Positions 1 through 9,055 are shown, counted from the stretch's first letter. The stretch: 64,000 nt of DNA from Myroides oncorhynchi (GCF_020905415.1 NZ_JAJJMP010000001.1:1189501-1253500), one strand, 5' to 3'. Notes: generated by a model not told the origin, from the sequence alone. Numbers and translations are program-made.

Positions 1-227
1 GAGGCAAAATGCAATATATAGTCTAATTGTCCAGGAACATTAACAAACTTAGTCACATCATGATGGTAAAACTCAAAATTTTCAAGTTTGAATAGATGTT
101 CTATATTTTTTAGATCTCCTGTTATTAAATTATCCATCCCAATAACGTGATATCCTTCTTTAATAAATCTATCACATAAATGAGATCCTAAAAAACCTGC
201 TGCTCCAGTAATTAATACTCTTTTCAT
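1..227 (-). CDS. NAD-dependent sugar epimerase/decarboxylase, UDP-glucuronate decarboxylase-like (5' part only)
   Basis: The reading frame starts at the ATG at 227 and runs leftward off the window edge, so only about 75 N-terminal residues are visible. They begin MKRVLITGAAGFLGSHLCDR, a Rossmann NAD-binding segment with the GxxGxxG motif of extended short-chain dehydrogenases. The following MDNLITGDLKNI and YHHDVT segments resemble UDP-glucuronate decarboxylases (UDP-xylose synthases) and dTDP-glucose 4,6-dehydratase relatives; the NLITG form favours the decarboxylase. It lies 86 bases downstream of rmlD on the same strand, so it probably belongs to the same surface-polysaccharide nucleotide-sugar operon. 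The exact substrate cannot be decided from the fragment. Confidence 0.75.
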   Translation of the reverse strand, partial: MKRVLITGAAGFLGSHLCDRFIKEGYHVIGMDNLITGDLKNIEHLFKLENFEFYHHDVTKFVNVPGQLDYILHFA

Positions 228-313
228 TCTTATATCAAACTTTAATCACACAAAATTAAACCAAATCAATAATGATAACACCATAAATAAGCTAAAACTA
301 GACATACTTAGCT

Positions 314-1087
314 CTACAACTCTAATACACTATATCTAGGTCTTCTAGCCTTAGTAGGATACTCCTCTGTACTTATGGGATTAACCTTTATGTCTATACT
401 ACTCTCTTTAAATATAGATATAGCAAAATCGTACCATGTACAAATCACTGATCCTCTATAATTATAGACACCATACGCCTTATTCTCTCTCACTAAAATC
501 AATATAAAATGACATAAATCAACAGCATGGGTAGGGCTACCTATCTGATCATTCACTACGCTAATTTCATCTCGAGTCTGCGCTAGTCTAAGCATCGTGT
601 TCTTAAAATTATGTCCGTAATCAGAATAAACCCAAGATGTACGCACGATATAGAACTTCTCTAATGACGCCTTAATATATTCCTCTCCTTTTAGCTTAGA
701 TGCCCCATATACATTGATAGGATTAGGTATATCCGATATTGTGTAAGGAGTATTCTTCTCTCCACCAAAGATAAAATCAGTAGATATATGAACTAAGGTA
801 ACACGATATTTAGTACACATCTCAGCTAATGACAATACTGCCGAGGCATTAACCTTATAAGCCAATTCTACCTCATCCTCTGCTTTATCTACCGCAGTAT
901 AAGCAGCAAGATTAATACAGTAATCAGGTTGTTGATTACTAAATACTTCTTCAATCTGATTTGCATTAGTAAGGTCTAGTTCTTTTGAATTTAGAAAAAC
1001 AAATTCCATATCACTGTATTCATTAGCAATAGATTGTAAGCACTGACCCGTCTGACCTTTTGCTCCCGTTACTAATACTTTAATCAT
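314..1087 (-). CDS. rmlD: dTDP-4-dehydrorhamnose reductase, C-terminally short
   Basis: This enzyme reduces dTDP-4-keto-L-rhamnose to dTDP-L-rhamnose, the last step of rhamnose donor synthesis. Visible features are the N-terminal Rossmann motif VTGAKGQTGQ (6-15), the STDFIFGG active-site strand (102-109) and the YxxxK pair (Y127, K131) in YGASKLKGEEY. The start overlaps the rmlC stop by four bases (ATGA), indicating translational coupling. The protein is 257 residues, while the family usually has about 285-300. It stops right after RRPRYSVLEL, where family members continue with roughly 25-30 residues holding the last helix. No continuation is seen in the other frames downstream, so this is a real truncation and not a simple frameshift. 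Activity is therefore uncertain. Confidence 0.85.
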   Translation of the reverse strand: MIKVLVTGAKGQTGQCLQSIANEYSDMEFVFLNSKELDLTNANQIEEVFSNQQPDYCINLAAYTAVDKAEDEVELAYKVNASAVLSLAEMCTKYRVTLVHISTDFIFGGEKNTPYTISDIPNPINVYGASKLKGEEYIKASLEKFYIVRTSWVYSDYGHNFKNTMLRLAQTRDEISVVNDQIGSPTHAVDLCHFILILVRENKAYGVYNYRGSVICTWYDFAISIFKESSIDIKVNPISTEEYPTKARRPRYSVLEL

Positions 1088-1632
1088 AGTGCTAAAGCAT
1101 TTTTAAATATAGGCAAAACTGCATCTTTTTCTGATACTATAATATCCTTCAAGTCAAAGTCCCAATTAATACCCAAACTAGGATCATTATATATAATTCC
1201 CCCCTCAGACTCTTTATTATAGATATTATCACACTTATACGCAAATATTGCAGTTTCACTTCTTACTAGAAACCCATGTGCACATCCTCTAGGGATAAAA
1301 ACTTGCTTAAAGTTATCCTCAGACAACACTTGTGTAAAATGTTGTCCATACGTAATAGAGTCCGTACGTAAATCTACAACGACATCTAATACTTCACCTT
1401 GTAATACATGTACTAATTTTGCCTGCTGATACTCTCCTCTTTGATAATGAAGTCCTCTAAGAACTCCTTTTGAAGACTTAGATTGATTATCTTGAATAAA
1501 GCGCACAGATAATCCTGTCTCCTTCTCAAAAACACTTTCATTAAAACTCTCAAAAAAATACCCTCTCTCATCGCAGAACACTTTAGGTTCTATTATTAAA
1601 CAATCGCTAATAGGTGTGCTGATAACTTTCAT
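1084..1632 (-). CDS. rmlC: dTDP-4-dehydrorhamnose 3,5-epimerase
   Basis: RmlC epimerises carbons 3 and 5 of dTDP-4-keto-6-deoxyglucose on the route to dTDP-rhamnose for lipopolysaccharide or capsule. The 182-residue cupin protein is full length. The RGLHYQ motif carries the catalytic histidine (H62), FIPRGCAHGF (112-121) is the second cupin strand, and YKCDNIYNKESEGG with the following NDPSLGINW is the conserved tail. It is first in the unit, followed by rmlD (4-base overlap) and an epimerase. rmlA and rmlB are not in view and may lie beyond the left edge. No clear TAnnTTTG promoter was found in the short gap before the start. Confidence 0.93.
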   Translation of the reverse strand: MKVISTPISDCLIIEPKVFCDERGYFFESFNESVFEKETGLSVRFIQDNQSKSSKGVLRGLHYQRGEYQQAKLVHVLQGEVLDVVVDLRTDSITYGQHFTQVLSEDNFKQVFIPRGCAHGFLVRSETAIFAYKCDNIYNKESEGGIIYNDPSLGINWDFDLKDIIVSEKDAVLPIFKNALAL

Positions 1633-1690
1633 TCTTATCTAATAAATTCTAAGTTTATAAAATTACATTTAAAATCACAATTGAACATAT

Positions 1691-1735
1691 AAAAAAAACA
1701 AAAAGCCATAGTAAAGAAATCTTTACTATGGCTTT
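1691..1735 (-). terminator. Rho-independent terminator of the M23/GH3/DUF6909 unit
   Basis: A perfect 15-bp stem (1702-1716 with 1721-1735, loop AAAT) is followed on the minus strand by a T-rich run (complement of the A-rich 1691-1701). It lies just past the stop of the 1764-3443 gene and before rmlC, separating the two transcription units. Confidence 0.9.
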
Positions 1736-1763
1736 AACTTATCTTAATTCATTTAAGTAATAA

Positions 1764-3443
1764 TTACTTAACGTTAAATATCTGTTCTAATATCTTAATT
1801 GTGATTAAGTATGTAGGTTTTACTCCTGTTGTACCTAATCCTCCTGATGCAAGAGTACTACCTGTTTCTAATGGATTATCAGAAGCATAGTATGCATATC
1901 TTACTTTTACATTTGGATTGATACTTTTTCTAATTTTAGAAGCAGACTGTATCGCTTTTTGATAATGTGCTCCTTCCATCTCTAGGCCGATTACACCCCA
2001 AGTAGAATCATGGAAGAATTTTAATAAGTCTTTATTCTGAAGTGACGTTCCTAATACAGTAACCATCGTTCCTCCGAATACTGGAATATCATCATTCTTA
2101 AACATATCTACAGTTAGTTCGTTATCGAATGGATAGTTATCTCCTGTTCCCTCATTAATATGAGCAAATGGAATCATAATATCTCCTTTATCCCCAACTA
2201 ATATACCTGCTTTCCCCATGATAGATACAGACTCTACATCTATCATAGTAGTCTTTTTATACGGTTTTAGGAGCTCATCAATAGTCTCATAAGCTTGCTC
2301 ACCGAAGGCGTAATCCATCACGATAATCACAGGATATTCTCCATCTATTAATGCTGTTTTGAAGTTTGTATCTTTAAGATTAATCATCGCTGTATCGAAG
2401 ATTTGTACATCGATATTAGTACCTGATTCATCTTTTAAGAACACCATACCTTCTCTTTCAGCACGCTCATTCACAAGATCTCTAAGATGTTTGTTCTCTG
2501 GCTTACTTAGCTCTTCGTATACCTCTAGTTCAGAACTCACTTCTAATTCACTCTTTACTACTGCAGGTGCGAAGATTGAGTTCATTACACTGTGCATATT
2601 CGCACTGATTACGTGGATAGGGCGTTCTAATAGACCTTTTTCTGTTAGTACCTCCTTAATTCTATCAGACCACATCTCACCATAAATATGATGACCTAAA
2701 CGCTCTCTTAAGAGTGGACTAAACGTAATAGTACGTTTATCATTATCTACCTCTTCCTCTATTGCTAATTTTCCTAACCAATAGATTACATCTAAGAAAC
2801 GATCAGGATTCTCAGGTATAGCGAACTTCTCATATATATCTAATACCTCAGCAAAAGAGCGTCCTAATACATTAGATAAATGAGACATTACTACCTCTTT
2901 CTCTTCTAATTCTAATGGTTCTTTCTTATTTGCTCCTGTTTCTATTTTTTTCCAGTCCCTTGTTACTTTTCCGTCTTCTCCTATAAGCACACGATCTTTA
3001 ATCTTATGTGACTCGATGAATATAAAAGTCAAGTGTGTCAATACATCATAAATATCTGATCTACCTCTAGTAATCTCAATATTCATTTGTTCTTCATCTA
3101 TTCGGTAACAGTTTCTTCTTCTTTTCGGCGGTACTATTGCAGTAAAATGAGAGAAAGAATAACCTTCGTCAGATGTCAAGTTGATATAACGGCATTCCTC
3201 TATCCCAATCGGAAGGCGTTCTATAACGTATAATAATCCATTTAACTCAACTTTCTCCTCTGCTATTGTACCATATATTTCTGGACGCAATTCTAACAGT
3301 GCTTCTCTTAACGTATCACCAGACACCCCCATCGGTTTATAAAAACCTCTGTTAAACAAATGGCGCATTGTAATATACATACGCTCTACGGCTGCAGACG
3401 ACACTTGTGCTCTCGTTCTAGATATATTTTTTATCTCTTTCAT
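1764..3443 (-). CDS. DUF6909-like conserved Bacteroidota protein with phosphorylase-type C-terminus
   Basis: This 559-residue protein resembles a conserved Bacteroidota family that I know as DUF6909; the name is from memory. The N-terminal half (about 1-250) is a conserved domain starting with an SRTRAQ...ERMYITMRHLFNRGFYKP segment. The C-terminal third looks like a purine nucleosidase/phosphorylase fold: GLEMEGAHYQ (486-495) resembles the MEG substrate-binding motif of MTA/SAH and AMP nucleosidases, and YYASDNP (near 522) resembles their SD catalytic motif. A nucleotide or nucleoside cleaving role is therefore an inference, and it could be a divergent AMP nucleosidase. It is the last gene of a unit with the GH3-like gene (37-base gap) and M23 gene, ended by the terminator at 1691-1735. 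Confidence 0.6.
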   Translation of the reverse strand: MKEIKNISRTRAQVSSAAVERMYITMRHLFNRGFYKPMGVSGDTLREALLELRPEIYGTIAEEKVELNGLLYVIERLPIGIEECRYINLTSDEGYSFSHFTAIVPPKRRRNCYRIDEEQMNIEITRGRSDIYDVLTHLTFIFIESHKIKDRVLIGEDGKVTRDWKKIETGANKKEPLELEEKEVVMSHLSNVLGRSFAEVLDIYEKFAIPENPDRFLDVIYWLGKLAIEEEVDNDKRTITFSPLLRERLGHHIYGEMWSDRIKEVLTEKGLLERPIHVISANMHSVMNSIFAPAVVKSELEVSSELEVYEELSKPENKHLRDLVNERAEREGMVFLKDESGTNIDVQIFDTAMINLKDTNFKTALIDGEYPVIIVMDYAFGEQAYETIDELLKPYKKTTMIDVESVSIMGKAGILVGDKGDIMIPFAHINEGTGDNYPFDNELTVDMFKNDDIPVFGGTMVTVLGTSLQNKDLLKFFHDSTWGVIGLEMEGAHYQKAIQSASKIRKSINPNVKVRYAYYASDNPLETGSTLASGGLGTTGVKPTYLITIKILEQIFNVK

Positions 3444-3480
3444 ATACTTCTCCTTTTTTACGTCTTATTTTTCTATTTTA

Positions 3481-4968
3481 CTAATATAATTTTAATCGAT
3501 CAGCAATGTTCCTATCATTGCTTAATCTTGGCAATTTATTTTGCCCTCCTAGCTTTCCTATACTCTTCATATATTCCTGAAAGCCATCTTGTTTTACTCT
3601 AGAGATGACTAATGTTCTCAATACCTTTCCTACTATTAAGTCATCATAATACATATTCTGTTTTCTCAGTGCACTATCTACCTTTAAAGAAAAAGCCTCT
3701 AAATCTTCAGGTTCATTACCAAACTCTATCAGCCACTCGTGATAAGGCAATCCCTCCTCAGGGTTAATCTGTGGCGCTACGGTAAACTCATTTACAGTTA
3801 CATCACTACCTTCCATTGCTTCTTGTATAGCTGACTCAACTTCCTTGCCAATTACATGTTCTCCAAAAGCTGATATAAAATGTTTAATACGTCCTGACAC
3901 TACTACTCTGTAAGGCTTTAGATTAACGAACTGTACCGTATCTCCAATGTTATAGCCCCATAGTCCAGCATTGGTAGAGATAATCAATACATAATTTACC
4001 CCTAACTCTACTTCACCTATTGTATATCGCTTAGCATTCTCATTAAAGAATTCGTCTACTTTTATAAACTCATAAAAGATACCAGCATTTAGCAGTAACA
4101 ACATCCCCTTTTCAGTCTGTGTATCCTGATAAGCAAAGAACCCTTCAGAAGCAGGAAACAATTCTATCGATGGAACTTTACGTCCTATCATTTGTTCAAA
4201 CTTACTTCGATAAGGTTCATAATTCACACCTCCATATATAAACAAATTAAAATTTGGGAAGATATCTCCTACTGGCATACCTTTTCTCTCTTTAAGCTTC
4301 TCGAAATACATTTGTACCCAACTTGGGATACCAGAGATTACACTCATGTTCTGATCAACAGTTTCCTCAACTACTGCATCCACCTTAGTTTCCCAATCTT
4401 CAATGCAGTTCGTCTCTAGGCTAGGTAATCTGTTTTTCTGTAGATACGCAGGAACATAATGTGCCACTATTCCAGATAGCCTTCCTAACTTAATACCATT
4501 CTTTTCATCGAGTATAGGACTACCTTGCAAGAATATCATCTTGCCATCTACAAAGTCTGCTTTACCAGTTTCATGTATATAAGCTAAGATAGCATTACGT
4601 GCTGCCTCAATATGATAAGGCATAGACTCTTTAGTCAATGGAATATATTTAGCTCCCGAAGTTGTACCCGAAGTTTTTGCGAAGTACAACGGTTGTCCTG
4701 TCCAAAGCACATCTTTTTCTCCAGCTACTACTCTATCTACATAAGGTTTTAGTCCTTCATAGTCTCGCACAGGTACTTGCTTTACAAAATCTTCGTAGCT
4801 ATTAATATAAGCAAAATTATGATCTTTTCCAAATGCTGTATGTTTAGCATCTTTAATCAACTGTTCAAAAACTTCCTTTTGTGTATTAATAGGATTAGTA
4901 ACCCATTTTTGTGTTTTCTTATCTATAATTGAAGCAAATATTTTTGCAGCAAATGACTTTATTGACAT
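3481..4968 (-). CDS. GH3 auxin-responsive-promoter family protein (acyl-adenylating)
   Basis: The 495-residue protein belongs to the bacterial GH3 family of the acyl-adenylate superfamily, which in plants couples amino acids to acids. The ATP-binding loop FAKTSGTTSGAKYIPLT is near residues 97-113, ELFPASEGFFAYQ is the conserved substrate-pocket motif, and GYNIGDTVQF resembles the adenylate-binding YxxGD region. The bacterial substrate is unknown. Seven bases separate its start from the upstream M23 peptidase gene, so they are cotranscribed. Such genes are common in Flavobacteriia. No signal peptide is present and the enzyme should be cytoplasmic. Confidence 0.88.
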   Translation of the reverse strand: MSIKSFAAKIFASIIDKKTQKWVTNPINTQKEVFEQLIKDAKHTAFGKDHNFAYINSYEDFVKQVPVRDYEGLKPYVDRVVAGEKDVLWTGQPLYFAKTSGTTSGAKYIPLTKESMPYHIEAARNAILAYIHETGKADFVDGKMIFLQGSPILDEKNGIKLGRLSGIVAHYVPAYLQKNRLPSLETNCIEDWETKVDAVVEETVDQNMSVISGIPSWVQMYFEKLKERKGMPVGDIFPNFNLFIYGGVNYEPYRSKFEQMIGRKVPSIELFPASEGFFAYQDTQTEKGMLLLLNAGIFYEFIKVDEFFNENAKRYTIGEVELGVNYVLIISTNAGLWGYNIGDTVQFVNLKPYRVVVSGRIKHFISAFGEHVIGKEVESAIQEAMEGSDVTVNEFTVAPQINPEEGLPYHEWLIEFGNEPEDLEAFSLKVDSALRKQNMYYDDLIVGKVLRTLVISRVKQDGFQEYMKSIGKLGGQNKLPRLSNDRNIADRLKLY

Positions 4969-4974
4969 ATTTTT

Positions 4975-5856
4975 TTATTCAAGATCTATAAATAATGAAC
5001 TATCTAAAGGATATGAATCCTTCCATAATTCAAAGTGAAAATACTTAGTAGAAGAATTTAATGCTGTAGCTTCACTGCTTCCATCAAACAAACCAATAAC
5101 CTCTCCAGACCGAACACTTTCATATTCTCCTTTAGTAAGTGATGTTAAATGCTTATAAACGGAAATCAATCCTTCATCATGCAATAAGATAATAGTAAAC
5201 CCATCTTTAATAGTCCAATCTACAAATAAGACGGTTCCTCTTCCTATTGCTTTGATAGGTGTATTAGCAGGTGCTCTAAAATCAATACCAAAATGCATCG
5301 TACGACTATCATACTTCTTGACTACCTCAGCATTTATAGGGCTAAACAAGACTTGACTAACTTTAGGTTTACTCTCTTCGAAGATATTATACTTATCTTC
5401 TAATCTCACCATTTCTCTAAGCTTTAAATCTGTATCACTAGGCTCCTTATGTTCAATCTGATTCAAAGGTTTTTGTGTTAGTTTTAAAGAGTCGATACTA
5501 GCTTCTGTAACTTGTATTTCGCCAAGCAACGCACTCTTAACTGCATTAAGATATTTTTGATTTCGAATAGACTCATTCTCTAACGAATCTACTTTTAATG
5601 CTAACTCTACCGCTCTCTGCTTCAATTCTGCTGAAGAATAACCAGGAATATATTCTTTAAGGGGTGTTAATACCAGCAAGAGCACTGTGGATAATATAAA
5701 AAGGAATACCAAAGTAGTACTTGCTCCAAAAACATTAAGCAAATTCAACTTAAAAGACTTAACGTCTTCAAAAGTTTTATCATTAACTATAACAATGCGA
5801 TATTTACTTAGAAGTGTACTTTTCCACTTTTTACTTTTGTTGCCCTTTCCTAACAT
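4975..5856 (-). CDS. Membrane-anchored M23/LytM-family protein with altered active site
   Basis: The 293-residue protein has a basic cytoplasmic N-terminus, one transmembrane helix (about 43-64), a coiled-coil-like linker (75-160) and a C-terminal M23/LytM domain (165-293), a fold that normally cuts peptidoglycan cross-links. H188 and D192 in MHFGIDF match two zinc ligands, and H236 in VYKHL is kept. The HxH motif that supplies the last ligand reads YFHFELW, with Y272 in place of the first histidine. Loss of this residue is typical of degenerate LytM factors that activate other hydrolases, so a regulatory role is possible. It is first in its unit with a TATATTTG promoter upstream. Confidence 0.85.
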   Translation of the reverse strand: MLGKGNKSKKWKSTLLSKYRIVIVNDKTFEDVKSFKLNLLNVFGASTTLVFLFILSTVLLLVLTPLKEYIPGYSSAELKQRAVELALKVDSLENESIRNQKYLNAVKSALLGEIQVTEASIDSLKLTQKPLNQIEHKEPSDTDLKLREMVRLEDKYNIFEESKPKVSQVLFSPINAEVVKKYDSRTMHFGIDFRAPANTPIKAIGRGTVLFVDWTIKDGFTIILLHDEGLISVYKHLTSLTKGEYESVRSGEVIGLFDGSSEATALNSSTKYFHFELWKDSYPLDSSLFIDLE

Positions 5857-5876
5857 CTATACATAGTATTACTACA

Positions 5877-5884
5877 CAAATATA
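5877..5884 (-). promoter_or_regulatory. Promoter -7 box for the M23/GH3/DUF6909 unit
   Basis: TATATTTG on the minus strand matches the Bacteroidota sigma-A -7 consensus TAnnTTTG. It lies 20 bases before the M23 ATG, giving a short leader. Confidence 0.6.
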
Positions 5885-6011
5885 ATAATTATAAAATTTG
5901 GCTTAGACTCTTTATCTAAATATTCACAATATAATAGGAAAAAATAGAACTACAAAAACGTTAAAAGTTAAATAAAACCTTTTATGAATAAGCGTTTTAT
6001 ATTTTTCTTAC

Positions 6012-6019
6012 TATATTTG
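6012..6019 (+). promoter_or_regulatory. Promoter -7 box for tatA
   Basis: TATATTTG (TAnnTTTG type) is 29 bases upstream of the tatA ATG and is the only strong match in the gap. Confidence 0.6.
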
Positions 6020-6048
6020 TCTCCAATTAATGTTTCAAACAGATTATT

Positions 6049-6264
6049 ATGAACTCGTTACACATATTTTTAGGAATGGTTGGACCATGGCAAGTAGTTA
6101 TTATTGTAGCTATTGTTCTTTTATTGTTCGGAGGTAAGAAAATTCCTGAACTAATGAAGGGTCTAGGTACTGGTATCAAAGAATTTAAAGATGCTACTAA
6201 AGACACAAATGCCCAACAAACTACTAAGAACGAGAATACTCAAGACAATTCTAAGACAGAGTAA
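6049..6264 (+). CDS. tatA: Twin-arginine translocase subunit TatA/E
   Basis: TatA forms the pore-like part of the Sec-independent twin-arginine export system for folded proteins. The 71-residue protein has a single N-terminal membrane helix (about 14-29, [18 protein letters not shown]), the FGGKKIPEL hinge and the amphipathic helix [14 protein letters not shown], followed by a polar tail rich in Q, N, K and T. It is monocistronic, with its own promoter and terminator, and no tatC or tatB gene is adjacent. The FGGKKIPE hinge and absence of a long tail favour TatA/E over TatB. Confidence 0.93.
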   Translation: MNSLHIFLGMVGPWQVVIIVAIVLLLFGGKKIPELMKGLGTGIKEFKDATKDTNAQQTTKNENTQDNSKTE

Positions 6265-6290
6265 ACTTTGTTCTTAAATATTATATAGAT

Positions 6291-6325
6291 GCGTTATATA
6301 GCCTAGGCTGTATAACGCTTTTTTG
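6291..6325 (+). terminator. tatA terminator
   Basis: GCGTTATA...TATAACGC arms around a GCCTAGGC core (6291-6318) are followed by six T residues. It lies 27 bases after the tatA stop. Confidence 0.88.
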
Positions 6326-6410
6326 TTTTACATACTTCTTTATAGTATTTGACTAACCCTGATTCTGGATTAAATAACTATACAATATAGATTATCAATA
6401 ATATAAAACA

Positions 6411-6449
6411 AAAAAAGTGCCTATCTTGACAATAATAGATAGGCACTTT
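6411..6449 (-). terminator. Terminator facing tex
   Basis: The stem GTGCCTATCT (6417-6426) pairs with 6437-6446 and is flanked by A6 on the left, which is a T run for minus-strand transcripts. It lies about 150 bases past the tex stop, so tex mRNA would have a long 3' tail. Confidence 0.8.
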
Positions 6450-6600
6450 CACTTATAAAACATAATAAAAACACTACTTACCTGTTCGTTTTCTTTTTCA
6501 ATAACACTTTATTGTTTTCAAACTCAAGTACTACATTAAAAACAACTACCGTGCCAAAAACAAAGTTTCAAGAAGTATTTTTAAAATAAATGTCCTTTTA

Positions 6601-8727
6601 TTATTCTAAGATCATAGATAGCTGTACTCTCTTTTTAGCTACATCTACATCAGTAACCTTAACTTGTACATGTTGATGCAGCTTAACCACCTCATTAACA
6701 TCTGAAACAAAACCAGCTTTTAACTGAGATATATGAACTAGTCCACTTTCTTTAATCCCTACATCAACAAAACAACCAAAATTGGTAATATTATTAATTA
6801 TACCAGGTAGTACTTGCCCTATCTTTAAATCTGTAATCTGTTTCACACTAGGGTCAAACTCAAATACCTTAGCACTTCTTCTAGGATCAAGCCCTGGCTT
6901 CTCTAACTCTTTCAAGATATCTTGTAACGCTAATACTCCTACTTCTCCAGTAACATATTTCTTAGTATCCACTTGAGCGATTAATGCCTTATTTGAAATC
7001 ATATCACCAATAGAGACTTTCATATCCTTAGCAATCTTCTCTACTACACTATATGCTTCAGGGTGAACTGCAGAATCATCTAATGGATTCTTTGCATCCT
7101 TAATTCGCACGAATGCCGCTGCCTGCTGGAATGCTTTCTCTCCTAATCGAGGTACTTTTTTTAGTGCTGCTCTACTGGTAAATGGTCCATTATCAGCCCT
7201 ATATTGAACGATATTCTCAGCCATCTTCTCCCCTATACCAGATACATAACTTAATAGAGATTTACTCGCGGTATTAAGATTTACCCCAACTGAGTTCACA
7301 CATTTCATCACCACATTATCTAACTCCTTCTTAAGCATCGTCTGATCCACATCGTGTTGATATTGACCTACACCGATAGACTTAGGATCTATCTTCACTA
7401 ACTCTGCTAAAGGATCTGATAGACGACGTCCGATAGACACAGCACCTCTAACCGTTACATCATAAGTAGGAAACTCTTCTCTCGCTATCTTAGATGCAGA
7501 ATATACAGATGCTCCAGCCTCATTCACTATAAATACTTGTACTGGTTTGTCAAAAGCGATCTTCTTAATAAAGAACTCTGTCTCTCTAGAAGCAGTACCA
7601 TTACCGATAGCGATAGCCTCCACATTATAGGCATTCACCATAGAGCGGATCTTCTTCATTGCCATAGTTGTATCCTTCTGTGGTGCGTGAGGAAATATAG
7701 TCTCGTTATATAGCAAGTCTCCTTGCTCATCTAGACAGACTACCTTACACCCTGACTTAAATCCAGGATCTAACGCTAATATTCTCTTTTGACCTAATGG
7801 CGAGCCTAATAATAACTGTGTCAAGTTATCAGCGAACACTTGTATCGAATTAGCATCTGCTTTCTCCTTTGCTTCACTTAATGCCTCGTTAGATAACGCA
7901 GGTTCTAATAATCGTTTATAGCTATCTGCTACAGCCTTCTCTACTATCTTCCCACATTCATTCTTTCCTTTTACTACATTGTCTTCTATAAAGCTAATCG
8001 CCTCGTCTTTCTCTATTGCTACGTTAAACTTAATGAACCCCTCGTTCTCTGCTCTTAGTATCGCTAATAAACGGTGTGCAGGTATCTTGTACACAGGTTC
8101 AGCCCAATCAAAATATTGTACGAACTTCTGTGCAAGCTCGTCATCCTTCTTAGCCTTAACCACCTTAGTAGTGATCACACCACTGCGTTGAAATTTTCTT
8201 CTCAGTGATTTACGCACATACATATTCTCATTAATCCACTCAGCGATAATATCAGAAGCCCCTTGTATTGCCTCTTCTTCACTACCTACTTTATCATTAA
8301 GATAGTTAGACGCAATAGACTCTACATCAGTAGCATTCTGAGCCATAATTACTTTAGCTAACGGTTCTAATCCATTCTCTCTAGCTGTATCGGCCTTAGT
8401 TTTACGTGTTTTCTTATAAGGTAAATACAAATCTTCAATCTCTGTCAAGTCAAAGCTACTAGAGATCTTATGTCTTAATTCATCAGTCAGTTTACCTTGT
8501 TCTTCTATCGAATTTAGGATAGACTCTTTTCTCTTTACTATCCCATCGTACAGCTCACTATATCGTGCTATCTTCTCTATAACTACTTCATCTAAGTTAC
8601 CAGTACTATCCTTTCTATATCGAGCGATAAACGGTATCGTCCCCCCTTCTCTTAATAGAGATAAGGTATTCTCAATACTCTTCGCACTTGCATTCACAGC
8701 TTGTTGAATAAACTCAATCAACGTCAT
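6601..8727 (-). CDS. tex: Tex-family transcription accessory / S1 RNA-binding protein
   Basis: Tex is a conserved cytoplasmic nucleic-acid-binding protein related to eukaryotic Spt6 and affects transcription and stress tolerance. The 708-residue protein is slightly shorter than the proteobacterial type (about 770). Domains in order are a helical Tex N-region (1-~190), a YqgF/RNase H-like domain starting at ILALDPGFKSG (~313), helix-hairpin-helix repeats around GIGEKMAENIVQYR (~490) and RLGEKAFQQAAAF, and a C-terminal S1 domain (~633-708, GIINNITNFGCFVDVG). The gene appears monocistronic. No obvious TAnnTTTG box precedes it. Confidence 0.94.
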   Translation of the reverse strand: MTLIEFIQQAVNASAKSIENTLSLLREGGTIPFIARYRKDSTGNLDEVVIEKIARYSELYDGIVKRKESILNSIEEQGKLTDELRHKISSSFDLTEIEDLYLPYKKTRKTKADTARENGLEPLAKVIMAQNATDVESIASNYLNDKVGSEEEAIQGASDIIAEWINENMYVRKSLRRKFQRSGVITTKVVKAKKDDELAQKFVQYFDWAEPVYKIPAHRLLAILRAENEGFIKFNVAIEKDEAISFIEDNVVKGKNECGKIVEKAVADSYKRLLEPALSNEALSEAKEKADANSIQVFADNLTQLLLGSPLGQKRILALDPGFKSGCKVVCLDEQGDLLYNETIFPHAPQKDTTMAMKKIRSMVNAYNVEAIAIGNGTASRETEFFIKKIAFDKPVQVFIVNEAGASVYSASKIAREEFPTYDVTVRGAVSIGRRLSDPLAELVKIDPKSIGVGQYQHDVDQTMLKKELDNVVMKCVNSVGVNLNTASKSLLSYVSGIGEKMAENIVQYRADNGPFTSRAALKKVPRLGEKAFQQAAAFVRIKDAKNPLDDSAVHPEAYSVVEKIAKDMKVSIGDMISNKALIAQVDTKKYVTGEVGVLALQDILKELEKPGLDPRRSAKVFEFDPSVKQITDLKIGQVLPGIINNITNFGCFVDVGIKESGLVHISQLKAGFVSDVNEVVKLHQHVQVKVTDVDVAKKRVQLSMILE

Positions 8728-8757
8728 ATTTTATTATTTTAAGAATAGCTAAAATAC

Positions 8758-8765
8758 TACCTTTG
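8758..8765 (+). promoter_or_regulatory. Promoter -7 box for the DUF1294 gene
   Basis: TACCTTTG lies 18 bases before the ATG at 8784 and matches TAnnTTTG. Confidence 0.6.
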
Positions 8766-8783
8766 TAACAATAAATAAATCTT

Positions 8784-9047
8784 ATGAAGTTTTTATTCCT
8801 TTATCTGTTTATAATTAATTACCTAGCCTATACCATCTTTGCTCATGATAAAGAACAAGCTATTAAAAACAAAAGACGTGTTTCTGAGAAGAATCTCTTG
8901 TCTCTTTGCTTTTTTGGAGGAACACTAGGTGCATGGATTGCGATGAGTAAACTTAGACATAAGATATCTAAAGACTCCTTTAAGGTCAAGTTCTTCGCAA
9001 TACTAGCGATACAGGTAGCCCTGTTTTTTATGGTGTTTAAAAGATAA
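8784..9047 (+). CDS. DUF1294 small membrane protein
   Basis: The 87-residue protein has an N-terminal hydrophobic helix (1-18), the DKEQAIKNKRRVSEKNLL motif, a GGTLGAWIAM segment, the basic LRHKISKDSFK stretch, and a final membrane helix (70-86). This pattern is diagnostic of DUF1294, an uncharacterised inner-membrane family sometimes found fused to cold-shock domains. It is transcribed divergently from tex with a 56-base gap and has its own -7 box. An overlapping antisense frame was rejected. Confidence 0.88.
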   Translation: MKFLFLYLFIINYLAYTIFAHDKEQAIKNKRRVSEKNLLSLCFFGGTLGAWIAMSKLRHKISKDSFKVKFFAILAIQVALFFMVFKR

Positions 9048-9055
9048 TACCCCCC

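Larger units (their letters stand above)
6265..6600. other. Convergent intergenic region with two terminators
   Basis: This 336-base gap between tatA and tex holds the tatA terminator, the tex-side terminator and otherwise only AT-rich sequence without a supported gene. Confidence 0.7.
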
